A stretch of DNA of 64,000 nt from Lampris incognitus (taxonomy: Eukaryota; Chordata; Actinopteri; Lampriformes; Lampridae): contig NC_079211.1 of NCBI RefSeq assembly GCF_029633865.1, forward strand, positions 146,558,067 to 146,622,066. The letters are read 5' to 3'. The position numbers and the translations under genes are program-made. Every line of letters starts with the position of its first letter. Position 1 is the stretch's first letter. Positions 1 to 9,001 of this stretch are shown piece after piece. The notes under the pieces were generated by a model. That model had not been told where the DNA came from and did no database searches. It saw only the letters and a program-made list of their open reading frames with translations.

Positions 1-375
1 ATAAACAACACAGTGACTGCAGGTATCCCCACCCTTATAAACAACACAGTGACTGCAGGTATCCCACCCTTATAAACAATACAGTGTTTATAAACAACAC
101 AGTGGCGTAACCACCAAAACCAACGATCGGTTTCATATGCAAATATGGGTGTGACCATTAACGACAGTTACGATGGCCATGTGTACTATTCACAGAGGAT
201 TTGGGAATGTTTACAATCACAGAATTGTAAGATGGTGACAGATGGACTCTTAACCCCTGCCCCCTGGTTCAGGGATGGCCGTTCCCTCTTCACATAGACG
301 GCCTCTTTTACTCCCCGTTCAAACCAGCGTTCCTCCCTATCAAGGATGTGCACATCCTCATCCTCAAAGGATCCT
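1..375 (-). repeat. Penelope-like element terminal fragment
   Basis: This stretch matches, piece by piece, the 10330-11125 segment that carries a GIY-YIG endonuclease reading frame on the minus strand, so it is read as the same Penelope-like family. The first 110 bases hold about three tandem copies of a roughly 38-bp unit containing CACAGTGACTGCAGG and CCCTTATAAACAA. The part after about 125 corresponds to the region downstream of the GIY-YIG domain. No intact frame remains. Confidence 0.6.
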
Positions 376-412
376 CAACTTTCTTTGATTTTCTTACCTG
401 GAGCATGCATAA

Positions 413-1257
413 AGACTTTTTTTTTTCCCCTCCCCAGTTGTACTTGGCCAATTACCCCACTCTTCCGAGCCGTCCGGGTCGCTGCTCCACCCCCTCTGCC
501 GATCCGGGGAGGGCTCCGAGATAGCAAAATTGCTGTGGCCCAGACCCGTCCTGGCATTTTCACACACCGACACTTCATCCGGCCCACATACCGCATGGAA
601 TGATGGCACTTGGGCGGTCCTCTCCTTTTTGCCAGATCTGGGCCAGAACCAAGCCATAGCAATGCCACAATGTGCCACATATTTGCCAAAGGTGGCCCAT
701 ATTTGTTTTGTGATATTTGGGCCATATTCACCATTTACCACATGGGCCACTTCAGGGTCACATCCAGATTACATGTTGCCAAGAGCACCGCATCTTTGCC
801 AAAAAAGGGCCACATCTGATTTGGCATATTTGGGCCATATTTGCTATTATACATGTGGGCCACTTCAGGCTCACATCCCTTTTGTCAGGGCCAGAAGAAG
901 ACCATCAGTGCCATGTCATTGCCTGAAGTGGCCCACATCCGGATGCTATCTGGGCTGCAGACTACCACATGCCTCCTCCGATACATGTGGAGTCGCCAGC
1001 CGCCTCTTTTCACCTGACAGTGAGGTGTTTCACCAGGGGGACGTAGTGCGTGGGAGGATCACGCTGTTCCCCCTCCCCCCACCCCGAACAGGCGCCCACC
1101 TGTTCGCGGTGGCCATGTCTGCGGCTTCCCACCCGCAGACATGGCCAATTGTGTCTGTAGGGATGCCCGACCAAGCCGGGGGTAACACGGGGACTCGAAC
1201 TGGCGATTCCCGTGTTGGTAGACAACGGAACAGACCGCCACGCTACCCAGACGCCCT
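413..1257 (-). repeat. tRNA-headed SINE (family A), split by a MITE
   Basis: On the minus strand the element starts near 1257 with a tRNA-like head. The A box resembles TAGCGTGGCGG and the B box GTTCGAGTCC. A roughly 400-bp body follows, shared with copies at 18734-19170 and 58709-59350, and it ends in a T/C-rich stretch near 413. Bases 516-954 are a later MITE insertion that splits the body; the other two copies show the uninterrupted junction. Confidence 0.75.
516..954 (-). mobile_element. CCCAGATAGCA-type MITE, 2-bp TSD (CT)
   Basis: This 439-bp element is bounded by imperfect inverted termini related to CCCAGATAGCA, with one mismatch at the left end (CCGAGATAGCA). The SINE sequence on both sides carries a duplicated CT (514-515 and 955-956), and the SINE copy near 59253 shows the empty site. 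The interior is a series of GGGCC-centred imperfect palindromes shared with five other copies here. No transposase is encoded, so it is non-autonomous. Confidence 0.8.
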
Positions 1258-1314
1258 AAAGACATTTCTAAAAGATATTTTTCTGACTCATAATTTTACC
1301 AAGGAACTGCATGT

Positions 1315-1461
1315 AAAGGTCTGGTTCCGGGTTCGATCCCAACTCATCGGTTTGGACTTTACATGTTCTCAAAGTGTTCATGTTGGTTTCCTCCCACAGT
1401 CCAAAGACATGCACGTGAAATGGACTGGAGGCTGTAAATTGTCCTTAGGTATGAATGGTGT

Positions 1462-1529
<68 letters not shown>

Positions 1530-1690
1530 GTTTGTTTGTTTGTCCTGTGATGGACTGGTGACATGTCCAGGGTGCCTCCTTGCTTTGCTCCTGATCCATG
1601 CTGGGATAGACTCCAGACTCTCACGACCCTGAATTTGGTTCGGTCAGTGGATGAAAGCGATGTCAGGGCCATGAGTTTACATTCAGACTA
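1315..1690 (+). repeat. Divergent tRNA-headed SINE (family B) with internal (TG)n
   Basis: A B-box-like GGGTTCGATCCC lies near 1328. It is followed by the family B body (TTTCCTCCCACAGTCCAAAG, then a TGTCCTTAGGTATGAATG-like step), an internal TG microsatellite at about 1467-1526, and a body end resembling the copy at 54424-54845. It is more diverged than the other family B copies, which suggests an older insertion. Confidence 0.6.
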
Positions 1691-1701
1691 TCTGAACCAG
1701 C

Positions 1702-2031
1702 CATCCATCCACCCATTATCCAAACCACTTATCCTACTCAGGGTCACGGGATGCTGGAGCCTATCCCAGCAGTCATTGGGCGGCAGGCAGGGAGACACCC
1801 TGGACAGACCACCAGGCCATCACAGGGCTGACACATTCACACCTAGGGACAATGTAGTACGGCCGATTCACCTGACCTACATGTCTTTGGACTGTGGGAG
1901 GAAACCGGAGCACCCGGAGGAAACCCACGCAGACACGGGGAGAACATGCAAACTCCACACAGAGGACGACCTGGGATGACACCCCCCCCCCCAGGTCGGA
2001 GAACCCCGGGGTTCAAGCCCAGGACCTTCTT
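1702..2031 (-). repeat. SINE family B copy, antisense
   Basis: Read on the minus strand it runs from a partial B-box head (GGGTTCTCC... side near 2031) through the conserved CATGTTCTCCCCGTGTCTGC segment to a tail of TGGATGGATGG repeats near 1702. It lacks the long TG tract of its relatives. It ends about 70 bp before the splice acceptor of the p2rx7 exon at 2107. Confidence 0.75.
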
Positions 2032-2106
2032 GAACACTAGCTCTAAATTATCTCAATCTGAACTGGTTGAAAGTTGTTTTTTGTTTTTCTTCTTCTTTTG
2101 TTGCAG

Positions 2107-2214
2107 TGCATTCTCTCCGTCTCCTATGTGGATGAGCCGCACATCCGCCTGGTGAAAAGGTCACAGAAGAAGAGCTTACAGCTTGTCAAGCCCATGGCTG
2201 TACAACAGCACCAG
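2107..2214 (+). CDS. p2rx7: P2X7 purinergic receptor, penultimate coding exon
   Basis: P2X7 is an ATP-gated trimeric cation channel of the plasma membrane. This 108-bp exon encodes 36 residues that follow the second membrane helix. The segment SYVDEPHIRLV matches the juxtamembrane VSFVDESHIR region just upstream of the ballast domain in P2X7. Only one frame is open; the other two hit stops. A T-rich tract and TTGCAG precede it, and CAG/GTACGC follows. It is phase 0 at both ends and joins in frame to the exon at 3602. The other P2X exons, with the extracellular ATP site and both membrane helices, lie outside the window to the left. Whether this is the single p2rx7 or a paralogue cannot be told from two exons. 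Confidence 0.8.
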
Positions 2215-2836
2215 GTACGCTTTCAAACTGACTTACAATGAGAAAAACCGATGAAGTGATTAATGTTGTCTGTTATTCAGTGAATGTATTTGTGTCAGTG
2301 GATTTTTTCATTTGTAAAAGGGAACGAATAAAAAGGATTTCATTCCGAGATGTTTTGGATCCATCCACAAAACTTGAAAATCAAAAAGATTTGAAATATC
2401 AATCAGTCAATCAATCAATCAATCAAGTTGCATTTTTATAGTGCTTTTTAGCTGCAACAGCCACTCAAAGCAATAATAAAAATAAATAATAATAATAAAA
2501 ATGATGAAAAATAGCAAAAAAAACTTTTATATGGATTTTTCCTTTCATACCAGAAAAAGTTCAGCTGGAACCAGAATCAGTTTTGTTTCACCTGAACTTG
2601 GACTTGTTGGGTTTCTCGGTGGGGAGGTCGGCACAGTGCAACATTTCCAAAGTAATGTGAATATAAACACACGCCTCAGTTCATTATGTGTGTACCAACG
2701 TTTTTGATTTCTGTGTTTTATGCTTCTGTAAAGTTGAGCTCAAGTTGAAATTCGGTGCCGGCCGAGTGTGAATACACACATGAGGAATTAGTCATGTCTG
2801 GATGTCTGCATGAAGACACGGACATAAACACGCTGA

Positions 2837-3574
2837 TTAAAGCTGCATTAAGCGATCGTTTTGATATTAACAGTGACTTCCTGTGACGTGAAAGGATCCG
2901 CCGAGCGCAAACACGGCAGTTCAGCTTTCCTTAACCAGGAAGACTCACTTGCAGCTCATTGTTTTTAACGTTATCTGGCCGGAAGGTGGCGCCAATCCTC
3001 TTCTTTAAAACTGTCGTCTCTTGAAGCTTTCACTCTACTTTCACTCGTTTTCTCAAAATGGCAGCGAATTTCTTTTTACTGCAAAACTAAACGCCAACAG
3101 ACATGCGCCAACGGTTAAGGGGTGGCGAATTTCTTGCGGTAGCCCCTCCCATAGCCACTGACATCCGGTTCCAACTTCTGCTCCAGCGATTTTGTTGCGC
3201 TGGCACCGGCACCAGGGCGGTGGAAACCTACTTAAATCTGTGAGCTTCACCCGTGGCCGCGTAGGAGCAGTTTATTCAGTTTTATAGTAGCGGGGGGTGG
3301 GGTGAGGGGGGGCGCCACCACCACCTTCAGGCCAAATAATGTAAACAGTGAGCTGAAGCTGAAGACGGGCTCCCTGGTTAAGGAAAACTGGACTGCCATG
3401 TTGATTCTCAATGCGGTCGGCAGTACAAGTGCCTTTCACATTACAGGAAGTCATTAGATTCCCTTTTAATAACAAAAATATTGCTTAATGCAGCAAAGAA
3501 AGTTGAATCAGTTCTTTGATTTTCTTACCTGGATTATTGGGCATGCATAAAGACATCGCTTAATGCAGCTTTAA
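2837..3574. mobile_element. TTAA-flanked non-autonomous DNA transposon with long inverted ends
   Basis: The ends are AGCTGCATTAAGCGAT and its reverse complement, each flanked by TTAA (2837-2840, 3571-3574). The inverted similarity extends about 165 bp inward with perhaps a quarter of positions changed. A TTAA target duplication is known for piggyBac and Kolobok elements; no transposase is present, so the superfamily is inferred only. The interior is CpG-rich. The right arm carries a 61-bp insertion at 3494-3554. Confidence 0.65.
3494..3554. mobile_element. Short Penelope-like fragment inserted in the transposon arm
   Basis: The segment containing TTTGATTTTCTTACCTGGA and GCATGCATAAAGAC also occurs at about 371-415 beside the Penelope-like fragment at the window start. 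Here it interrupts the right arm of the TTAA element. It is bracketed by a repeated GCTTAATGCAGC (about 3482-3493 and 3558-3569), as expected for a target-primed insertion. Confidence 0.5.
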
Positions 3575-3601
3575 ACAGTCCTATTGGCTTGTCGTCACCA
3601 G

Positions 3602-4183
3602 GAGGACACTGGACACCTGACAGCCATGCTGGGAGCCCTGCAGCAACGAAACCCACAAGACGAACCCCCCAAACCTGCCAGTGACCCCGGCCCCGACCCC
3701 CAGCCCACACCCGGGTCTGGGTCCAGCACAGGGTCTGGGTCCAACACAGGGTCTGGGTCTGGCCTCAGCGAAGACTCCGGTCCCGCTCGCCCAGCCTGGT
3801 GTGTGTGCGGCAACTGCAAATCCTCCTCTCACCCCCAGGAGGAGCTGTGCTGCCGGCACTCTGACGGCCCCTGCATCACCTCCTCCCCCCTGTTTGAACA
3901 GCTGGTGCTCCGTCGGTCCCTCCTAGACACTGTGCTTCTGTACCGTGACCCTTTCATCGGGCAGCCCACGGAGGGTATGCAAACTGCCGCCCTGCGCCAC
4001 TGTGCCTATGAGCAGTACATCAGATGGAGGTTTGGGGTTCCACCACTCGACACGCACCCAGCAATCCCCAGCTGCTGTGTGCGGAGGATCCGGGCAGAGT
4101 ATCCCTCTCTTGATGGACAGTACAGCGGGTTCAGGCTGGGTGGAGTGGTGTCCATGCAGGCCTGTTCAAACGGACGACTCTGA
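3602..4183 (+). CDS. p2rx7: P2X7 purinergic receptor, last exon (C-terminal ballast domain)
   Basis: This exon gives 193 residues and a TGA stop. Residues 1-62 are a low-complexity linker with a GSG/STGSGS repeat encoded by a short tandem repeat at about 3716-3765. Residues 66-177 form the Cys-rich P2X7 intracellular domain: WCVCGNC, EELCC, ACIT-like PCIT, LRHCAYEQYIRWRFG, IPSCC and GQYSGF, all in family order. In mammalian P2X7 this domain binds zinc through clustered cysteines and binds guanine nucleotide, and it is needed for pore-linked signalling. The cysteines seen are at 67, 69, 72, 83, 84, 91, 134, 158, 159 and 188. The tail runs 16 residues past GQYSGF, longer than in mammals. The acceptor is phase 0 and fits the exon at 2107. 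An ATG at 3626 is internal, not a likely start. Confidence 0.85.
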   Translation, partial: EDTGHLTAMLGALQQRNPQDEPPKPASDPGPDPQPTPGSGSSTGSGSNTGSGSGLSEDSGPARPAWCVCGNCKSSSHPQEELCCRHSDGPCITSSPLFEQLVLRRSLLDTVLLYRDPFIGQPTEGMQTAALRHCAYEQYIRWRFGVPPLDTHPAIPSCCVRRIRAEYPSLDGQYSGFRLGGVVSMQACSNGRL

Positions 4184-5624
4184 TGGAGAATGGCTCTTTA
4201 TTACCAAATTCAGAGACTCGCCGACAGACTGACCCACTAACAACACTAACAGTGTTCAGTCCACCTTGACAAAGGGAGGAGACGGAAGCCAGAGTCCTGC
4301 ACGGGTTCGTCTGTGTACCACAAAGTCCAGCGGACCTGCCGAGAATTCCGTTTTCACAACATTTGCCGTCCTGCTGAGCAAAAGAAGAAAGCGGATGTTG
4401 ATTTACTGAGCCAACATGGAGGCTGAGTGACTGACTGGCTGATGAATTTGGTGAAAACACACCCGGTTTTGTTAGTTGAAAAAAAGTAACGCAAACAAGC
4501 GACATGACGCTTAGACGGCCATCAGCTCCTTAACGTCCCCCTGCGTTTTTCCATCTCCGGACTGCCATAGCTCTCCTTTGATCGTCGTCCGCGTCTCTTT
4601 TTTTTTGGCGGATTCCGAAGATGATGCGGTCACCATGGCAACATGCTGCAATCTGCCATGTGCCGTTGCTTTTGACAACCAAATCCACAGACGCATGACG
4701 TATGACAGTTATCAAATGCCGACGAGAAAACACCACATAAGTCCTCAGTCATTTCACACAAGGGCGTCAGTGGCTATTTCAACAAAAGCCAAGCATGAGT
4801 GCTACACATCCGCAGTACAGGAGATGTGTGTGATTGATGGGTTTAGTTTCATAGGTATGAATGTTTATGGTATATTATTATTATCTGCAAACGACCCGTG
4901 TATGTTTTTTGGCCCTCATTCGTGCCTGTAAGATTGAACTACAACAGAAACATAGCCGCTAGCTGTATGTGATGTGGGCTGCTGCAGGACTCTGGCGGCT
5001 CTTATCCGGACTGGGAGTGAGACTTTGATAGTCTGGCCGGTCAGTTTTGGGTCATTGGAGGATAGCAAGTGTAAAGAATTGCCTCTTATTAACATCAACA
5101 AATCACCACATTTTCAAAGAGCCCCTTTTTTCCAAGTCTCTTGGCCAAGTCTCTTGTACATGAAAAATAAAACAACAGGGAAAAAAAAACTTTTGAAGTC
5201 ATTTTTCTCCGCTGCACACTCGGAGCGCTCGCTGAAGTTTGCCTTTATAGGGCAGAAATAGTATTTAACGCAGCGACCCTCCTCAGAAAAAGGGTTCATC
5301 TCACCTAGAATGTGTCCATCCATCATATCGTATACAAAATAAATAGATTTATTATAAAGTGGGTGCGATGTCCATCTGCACCCAGCGAAAGTAGATTTAG
5401 GGGGTTTTCACTGTTTGTCTAAAGTAACATCTGATTTTACAAAATGATTCATACGACAGAGCTAAAATGGCTAATGGTCACTTTGTAAAGCACATTTCTG
5501 GTGTCAGTTAGGTCTCCGTTTGACAAACCTAAAAACATCTACCGGCCGATCCTCTGTGTTTTTACACAGCAGACTGAAAAAAGGGGACGTGTCCGTGTAT
5601 TCGGAACCAGTCTCATCCATCATC
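4184..5624 (+). other. Probable p2rx7 3' UTR and flank, no gene seen
   Basis: No convincing coding frame follows the p2rx7 stop. AATAAA hexamers occur near 5166 and 5338 and could serve polyadenylation, but nothing else marks the transcript end. The sequence is of mixed complexity without recognisable repeats. Confidence 0.3.
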
Positions 5625-5826
5625 CAGGGATGGGCAACATGATCCAGAAAGGGACGGTGTGGATGCAGGTCTTTGTTCCAACATAGCAGTTATACACCTG
5701 ATTCTATTAGTCAACCAATAGTCTTTGCTAAGGACCTTGATTTGTAGACTCGGACGTGTAACTGCTTGGTTAGAACAAAGACCTGCACCCACACTGGCCC
5801 TTTCTGGATCATGTTGCCCATCCCTC
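5625..5826. mobile_element. Palindromic MITE (hAT-like ends)
   Basis: The left arm, starting CAGGGATGGGCAAC, and the right arm, ending GTTGCCCATCCCT, are inverted copies of each other over about 75 bp each, leaving a short loop of about 55 bp. This is the layout of a foldback MITE. The CAG start suggests hAT, but no clear 8-bp duplication was found. Confidence 0.6.
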
Positions 5827-6123
5827 ACGAATCAGACCTCCTCTCTCAAATTGTATGCTAATCATTCACCATACCTTCAAATTAAATGTTGGGGGGGGGG
5901 GGACACATTTTCACCATTCGGTTGTGGGGATGTGTTGTGAGGAGATGAAGAGGAGCTAAACTGTTTGAAGTGCAGGTGGACTGATGAAGACATGGGAAAA
6001 CAGGATACATGCTGTTAGCACCATGGCATGTTAACCTCCACTACTCTCAAGTGACTACTAGTTACTTGCTTATCACTGCCTTACTTACATGTACATACCT
6101 TGCAGGTTCCCAGTAAAAAATAG

Positions 6124-6960
6124 TGTAACAACCACGGATGTGTCCCAGATAGCCTCCGGATGTGGGCCACTTCAGGCAATGATGCGGCACTGATGGTCTT
6201 CTTCTGACCCTGACAAAATGGATGTGAGCCTGAAGTGGCCCACATGTATAATAGTAAATATGGCCCAAATATGCCAAATCAAATGTGGGCCTTTTTTGGC
6301 AACGATGCGGTGCTCTGGGCAACATGTAATCTGGATGTGACCCTGAAGTGGCCCGTGTGGTAAATGGTGAATATGGCCCAAATATCACAAAACAAATATG
6401 GCCCACCTTTGGCAAATATGTGGCACATGCGGCATTGCTATGGCTTGGTTCTGGCCCAGATCTGGCAAACAGGAGCAGACTGCCCAAGTGCCATCATTCC
6501 ACGCGGTATGTGGGCCAGATGAAAGTCGGGTGTGTGACCGGTCCGGGCCACAGCAACTTTGCTATCTGGGGTAGACTCGCTAGCCCGTTGGCTAATGGGT
6601 CGGACCCTTCAGTCAACTGGTTAACGTAGTCGCCCGTGGTGCAGGAGATCTGGGTTCGCGTCCCGGCTGTGGTGGTTCCCGGCTGCCCCCCAAATTCACT
6701 ACATTGTGGGGTGGTGAGACCTTGAGGCCAGCAGAAGCACGTGCGCCCAGAGGCGTGGGGGGGCTGATATGCTGAAGTGCGGAGACTCACTTCCCGAAGT
6801 AGGGGGCTAGTGTAACAACTACAGATGTGTAGACTCGCTAGCCCTTGGCTAATGTGTCAGACCCTTTAGTTGACTGGTTAACGTAGTCGGCCATTGTGCG
6901 GGAGACTCGGGTTCGCTTCCCGGCTGTGGCAGTTCCTTGCTGCCCTCTGAATTCGCTACA
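6124..6960 (+). mobile_element. Miniature LTR element (TRIM-like) with tRNA-like LTRs
   Basis: Two direct repeats of about 150 bp, each starting TGTAACAAC and ending CTACA, flank a 107-bp interior (6704-6810). LTR1 is 6124-6703 and is interrupted by a MITE at 6144-6570 plus its GT duplication; LTR2 is 6811-6960. The interior begins just after LTR1 with TTGTGGGGTGG, at the primer-site position, and ends with GTAGGGGGCTAG, at the polypurine position. Each LTR has a tRNA-like block: a CTGGTTAACG A-box region and GGTTCGC B box, followed by CCCGGCTG. The outer flanks ATAG and ATAT match at 3 of 4 bases. A tandem tRNA-type SINE is the alternative reading. Confidence 0.55.
6144..6570 (+). mobile_element. 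CCCAGATAGCA-type MITE, 2-bp TSD (GT)
   Basis: A full copy from CCCAGATAGC to GCTATCTGGG. It lies inside the first LTR of the miniature LTR element. The second LTR (near 6830) preserves the empty site GATGTGTAGACTCG, so the duplicated GT (6142-6143 and 6571-6572) is proven within the window. Confidence 0.85.
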
Positions 6961-6994
6961 ATATGTTTTAAAAAATAATATCAAATTAGATGAG

Positions 6995-7170
6995 AAACTA
7001 ACTAAGAACATCACAGAAGGTTGAATCAGTTCATGTGTACAAAACGTTTATTGAGAGAAACGTTTCATCGCTCATCTAAATGACCTCTCCAGTCTCAACT
7101 GACTGCAGGTATCCCACCCTTATAAACAATACAGCGGCATAACGACCCAGACGCAAGAAAACAATCACTT
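6995..7170. repeat. Penelope-like terminal fragment
   Basis: It contains GAAACGTTTCATCGCTCATC and CTGACTGCAGGTATCCCACC, shared with the fragments at 1-110, 10360-10450 and 18300-18360. It has no coding content. Confidence 0.5.
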
Positions 7171-7289
7171 GTTCGCATGCAGTTATTACACAAAACCACT
7201 TAAAGCAATTCTTCACAAAATGATTTACTTCTTTAAATCCTCTTTTTAAGATGAAATAACTAAGATAACATGGGATGCATATTTTTTAC

Positions 7290-7345
7290 ATCGTTACATT
7301 TACATTTGCTCATTTGGCAGACACTTTTATCCAAACCGACTTCCA
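7290..7345 (-). repeat. L2-type LINE/SINE tail fragment
   Basis: CATTTGGCAGACACTTTTAT is the reverse complement of the tail motif (GCTTTGGATAAAAGCG...AAATG) seen at the 3' end of the L2 element near 44570. Only this short terminal part is present. Confidence 0.5.
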
Positions 7346-7446
7346 GTACAGTCACTTATGAGCAGACACAAGTTTCACCAGCTGCCATCTCATCGCTCCA
7401 CACTGTAATCCTATCACAGTAGTACTATACGAGGTAGTAGTAGTAG

Positions 7447-7731
7447 CCCATATAGCAAAATTGCCGTGGCCCGGACCCGTCCCACACTGGCACTTGATCC
7501 GGCCCACATACTGCGTGGAATGATGGCACTTGGGCGGTCCGCTCCTGTTTGCCAGATCTGGGCCAGAACCAAGCCATAGATAGCAATGCCGCATGTGCCA
7601 CATATTTGCCAAAGGTGGCCCATATTTGTTTTGTGATATTTGGGCCATATTCCCCATTCACCACACGGGGCACTTCAGGGTCACATCCAGATTACATGTT
7701 GCCGAGAGCACCGCATCTTTGCACAAAAAGG
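7447..7731 (-). mobile_element. CCCAGATAGCA-type MITE, truncated
   Basis: It begins with a mutated terminus, CCCATATAGCA, at 7447 and follows the family to GCACCGCATCTTTGC, where it stops against a LINE 3' end. The rest does not resume on the far side, so this is a truncation rather than a simple nested insertion. Confidence 0.7.
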
Positions 7732-8030
7732 GTGATGGGGCTTTTGCTGTGAGAGCCCCCACACTATGGACCCCTCTTCCTGCTGAGCTAAGACGAACTA
7801 AGTCTTTAGCTTCTTTTAAACCTCGTCTTAAAACTTTTCTTTTTATGAAAGCTTTTACAAATGCTTGATATTTGTTTTTATTTTTACTGTTTTTAATTTT
7901 ACTCTTATTTGATCTTACTCTTATTCCTGCCTTGTCAGGTTTTATCTTGTTTGTTTTTTTGTGAAGCACTTTGTTACATTGTTTTAGAAAGGTGCTATAT
8001 AAATAAAATTATTATTATTATTATTATTTA
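7732..8030 (+). mobile_element. LINE 3' end (CR1/L2-Rex1 type)
   Basis: A short frame ending FKPRLKTFLFMKAF resembles the C terminus of fish L2/Rex1-type reverse transcriptase polyproteins. It is followed by a 3' UTR with GTGAAGCACTTTGTTACATT, a GCTATATAAATAAAATT step and an (ATT)n tail. It is strongly 5'-truncated, as is usual for LINE insertions. Confidence 0.65.
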
Positions 8031-9001
8031 GTGTTAGTGTGTCTTGAGTCATCAATAGGAAATGAGTGGGAGAATCAAAAGTACAAAGTAGATTTACACT
8101 GACAAGTCAGAAAACACACAAGTACAAGTAGGTCATGATGAATAACCTTACATATTAGTTCTTAATGAGTAAATGAATCTTGGAAAAAGGTGATAAAACA
8201 TGTTTCTGGTATTTTAAGACTGTTAGACTTGTTCAAATATAGTGTATATATATCATTCCCAGGCTATTCTTCAGGTGGTGTATTTAAGACCAGGCGAGCT
8301 GGTTTTGGGTCTGACCTCCAGACAACAGCCTTTGTTTTATAAGTGCACCTCTAGAGCCAAATATGGTTCCTTTGTTTAACAGCCTCAAACTTGAAGTAGC
8401 TCCCAACAGCTTGTCCTGGTGGCAGCCAGACATCCTCGTTTCCTCCTTTTAGTTGCCCAGAATCCCTAAGTGGTGATTTACAGGTTAATCTGTGAGCATG
8501 TCTTTGTTAACAGGGGGCGGGGGGCTTCCAGTAAAACTAAATTACATGAAGGAGTGAGTTTTCTTTTTGTTTTGTTTTTTCCAACTTGGCCGCCGTCCCA
8601 TGTGACTTGTCTGCTATGACTCTCCCGCAGATCAGAGAGCAAAACATTTATTCTGAGAATCGATGGGAGAGACGGAGGCCTGCCAGCTGGACTGCCCAAT
8701 GTTGATCTTGGAACCTTTGCTTGGTGGAATGACCATCCATGGATGGATGGATGTAGAGTAGATTAATGGACAGCTAGATGGTTGGTAGATTTTCAAATGG
8801 GTTAGAATACTGATGGAGAGCTGGATGGATGGATAGATGGAAACATTAATAGATTGATGGATTAGGGATAAATGGAAGGATAAATAGTTTTGTAGATGAG
8901 TCAGATTACTAAATTGATCAACAGGTAAATGGAAGGATGGGTGAAGTAACGCTGGCGTATAATACAGGACTGATGTTGTACCACACTATGATAGTCTACT
9001 G
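8031..9001. other. No gene seen; mostly unique sequence
   Basis: Apart from short GATG-rich simple repeats around 8730-8900, nothing was recognised. The last 8 bases (8994-9001, GTCTACTG) are the left target duplication of the next element. Confidence 0.5.

Larger units (their letters stand above)
2215..3601 (+). other. p2rx7: Last intron of p2rx7
   Basis: The intron is 1387 bp, bounded by GT at 2215 and AG at 3600-3601. It contains an (AATC)n stretch followed by a LINE-tail-like segment (about 2398-2475) and a TTAA-flanked DNA transposon (2837-3574) that itself holds a Penelope-like fragment. Only 27 bp separate the transposon boundary from the acceptor, and the pyrimidine tract there is weak. 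Confidence 0.65.

Noticed and set aside
530..1561. 343-codon open frame
   Set aside because: It crosses a MITE, a SINE in antisense and a TG microsatellite; no domain and no consistent coding signal.
3584..3625. p2rx7 last exon as a separate gene starting at TTG 3584 or ATG 3626
   Set aside because: An in-phase acceptor at 3601 and a matching upstream exon at 2107 explain the frame better.
4578..4931. 117-codon frame after p2rx7
   Set aside because: No canonical start at its first codon, no recognisable domain, and probably in the 3' UTR or flank.
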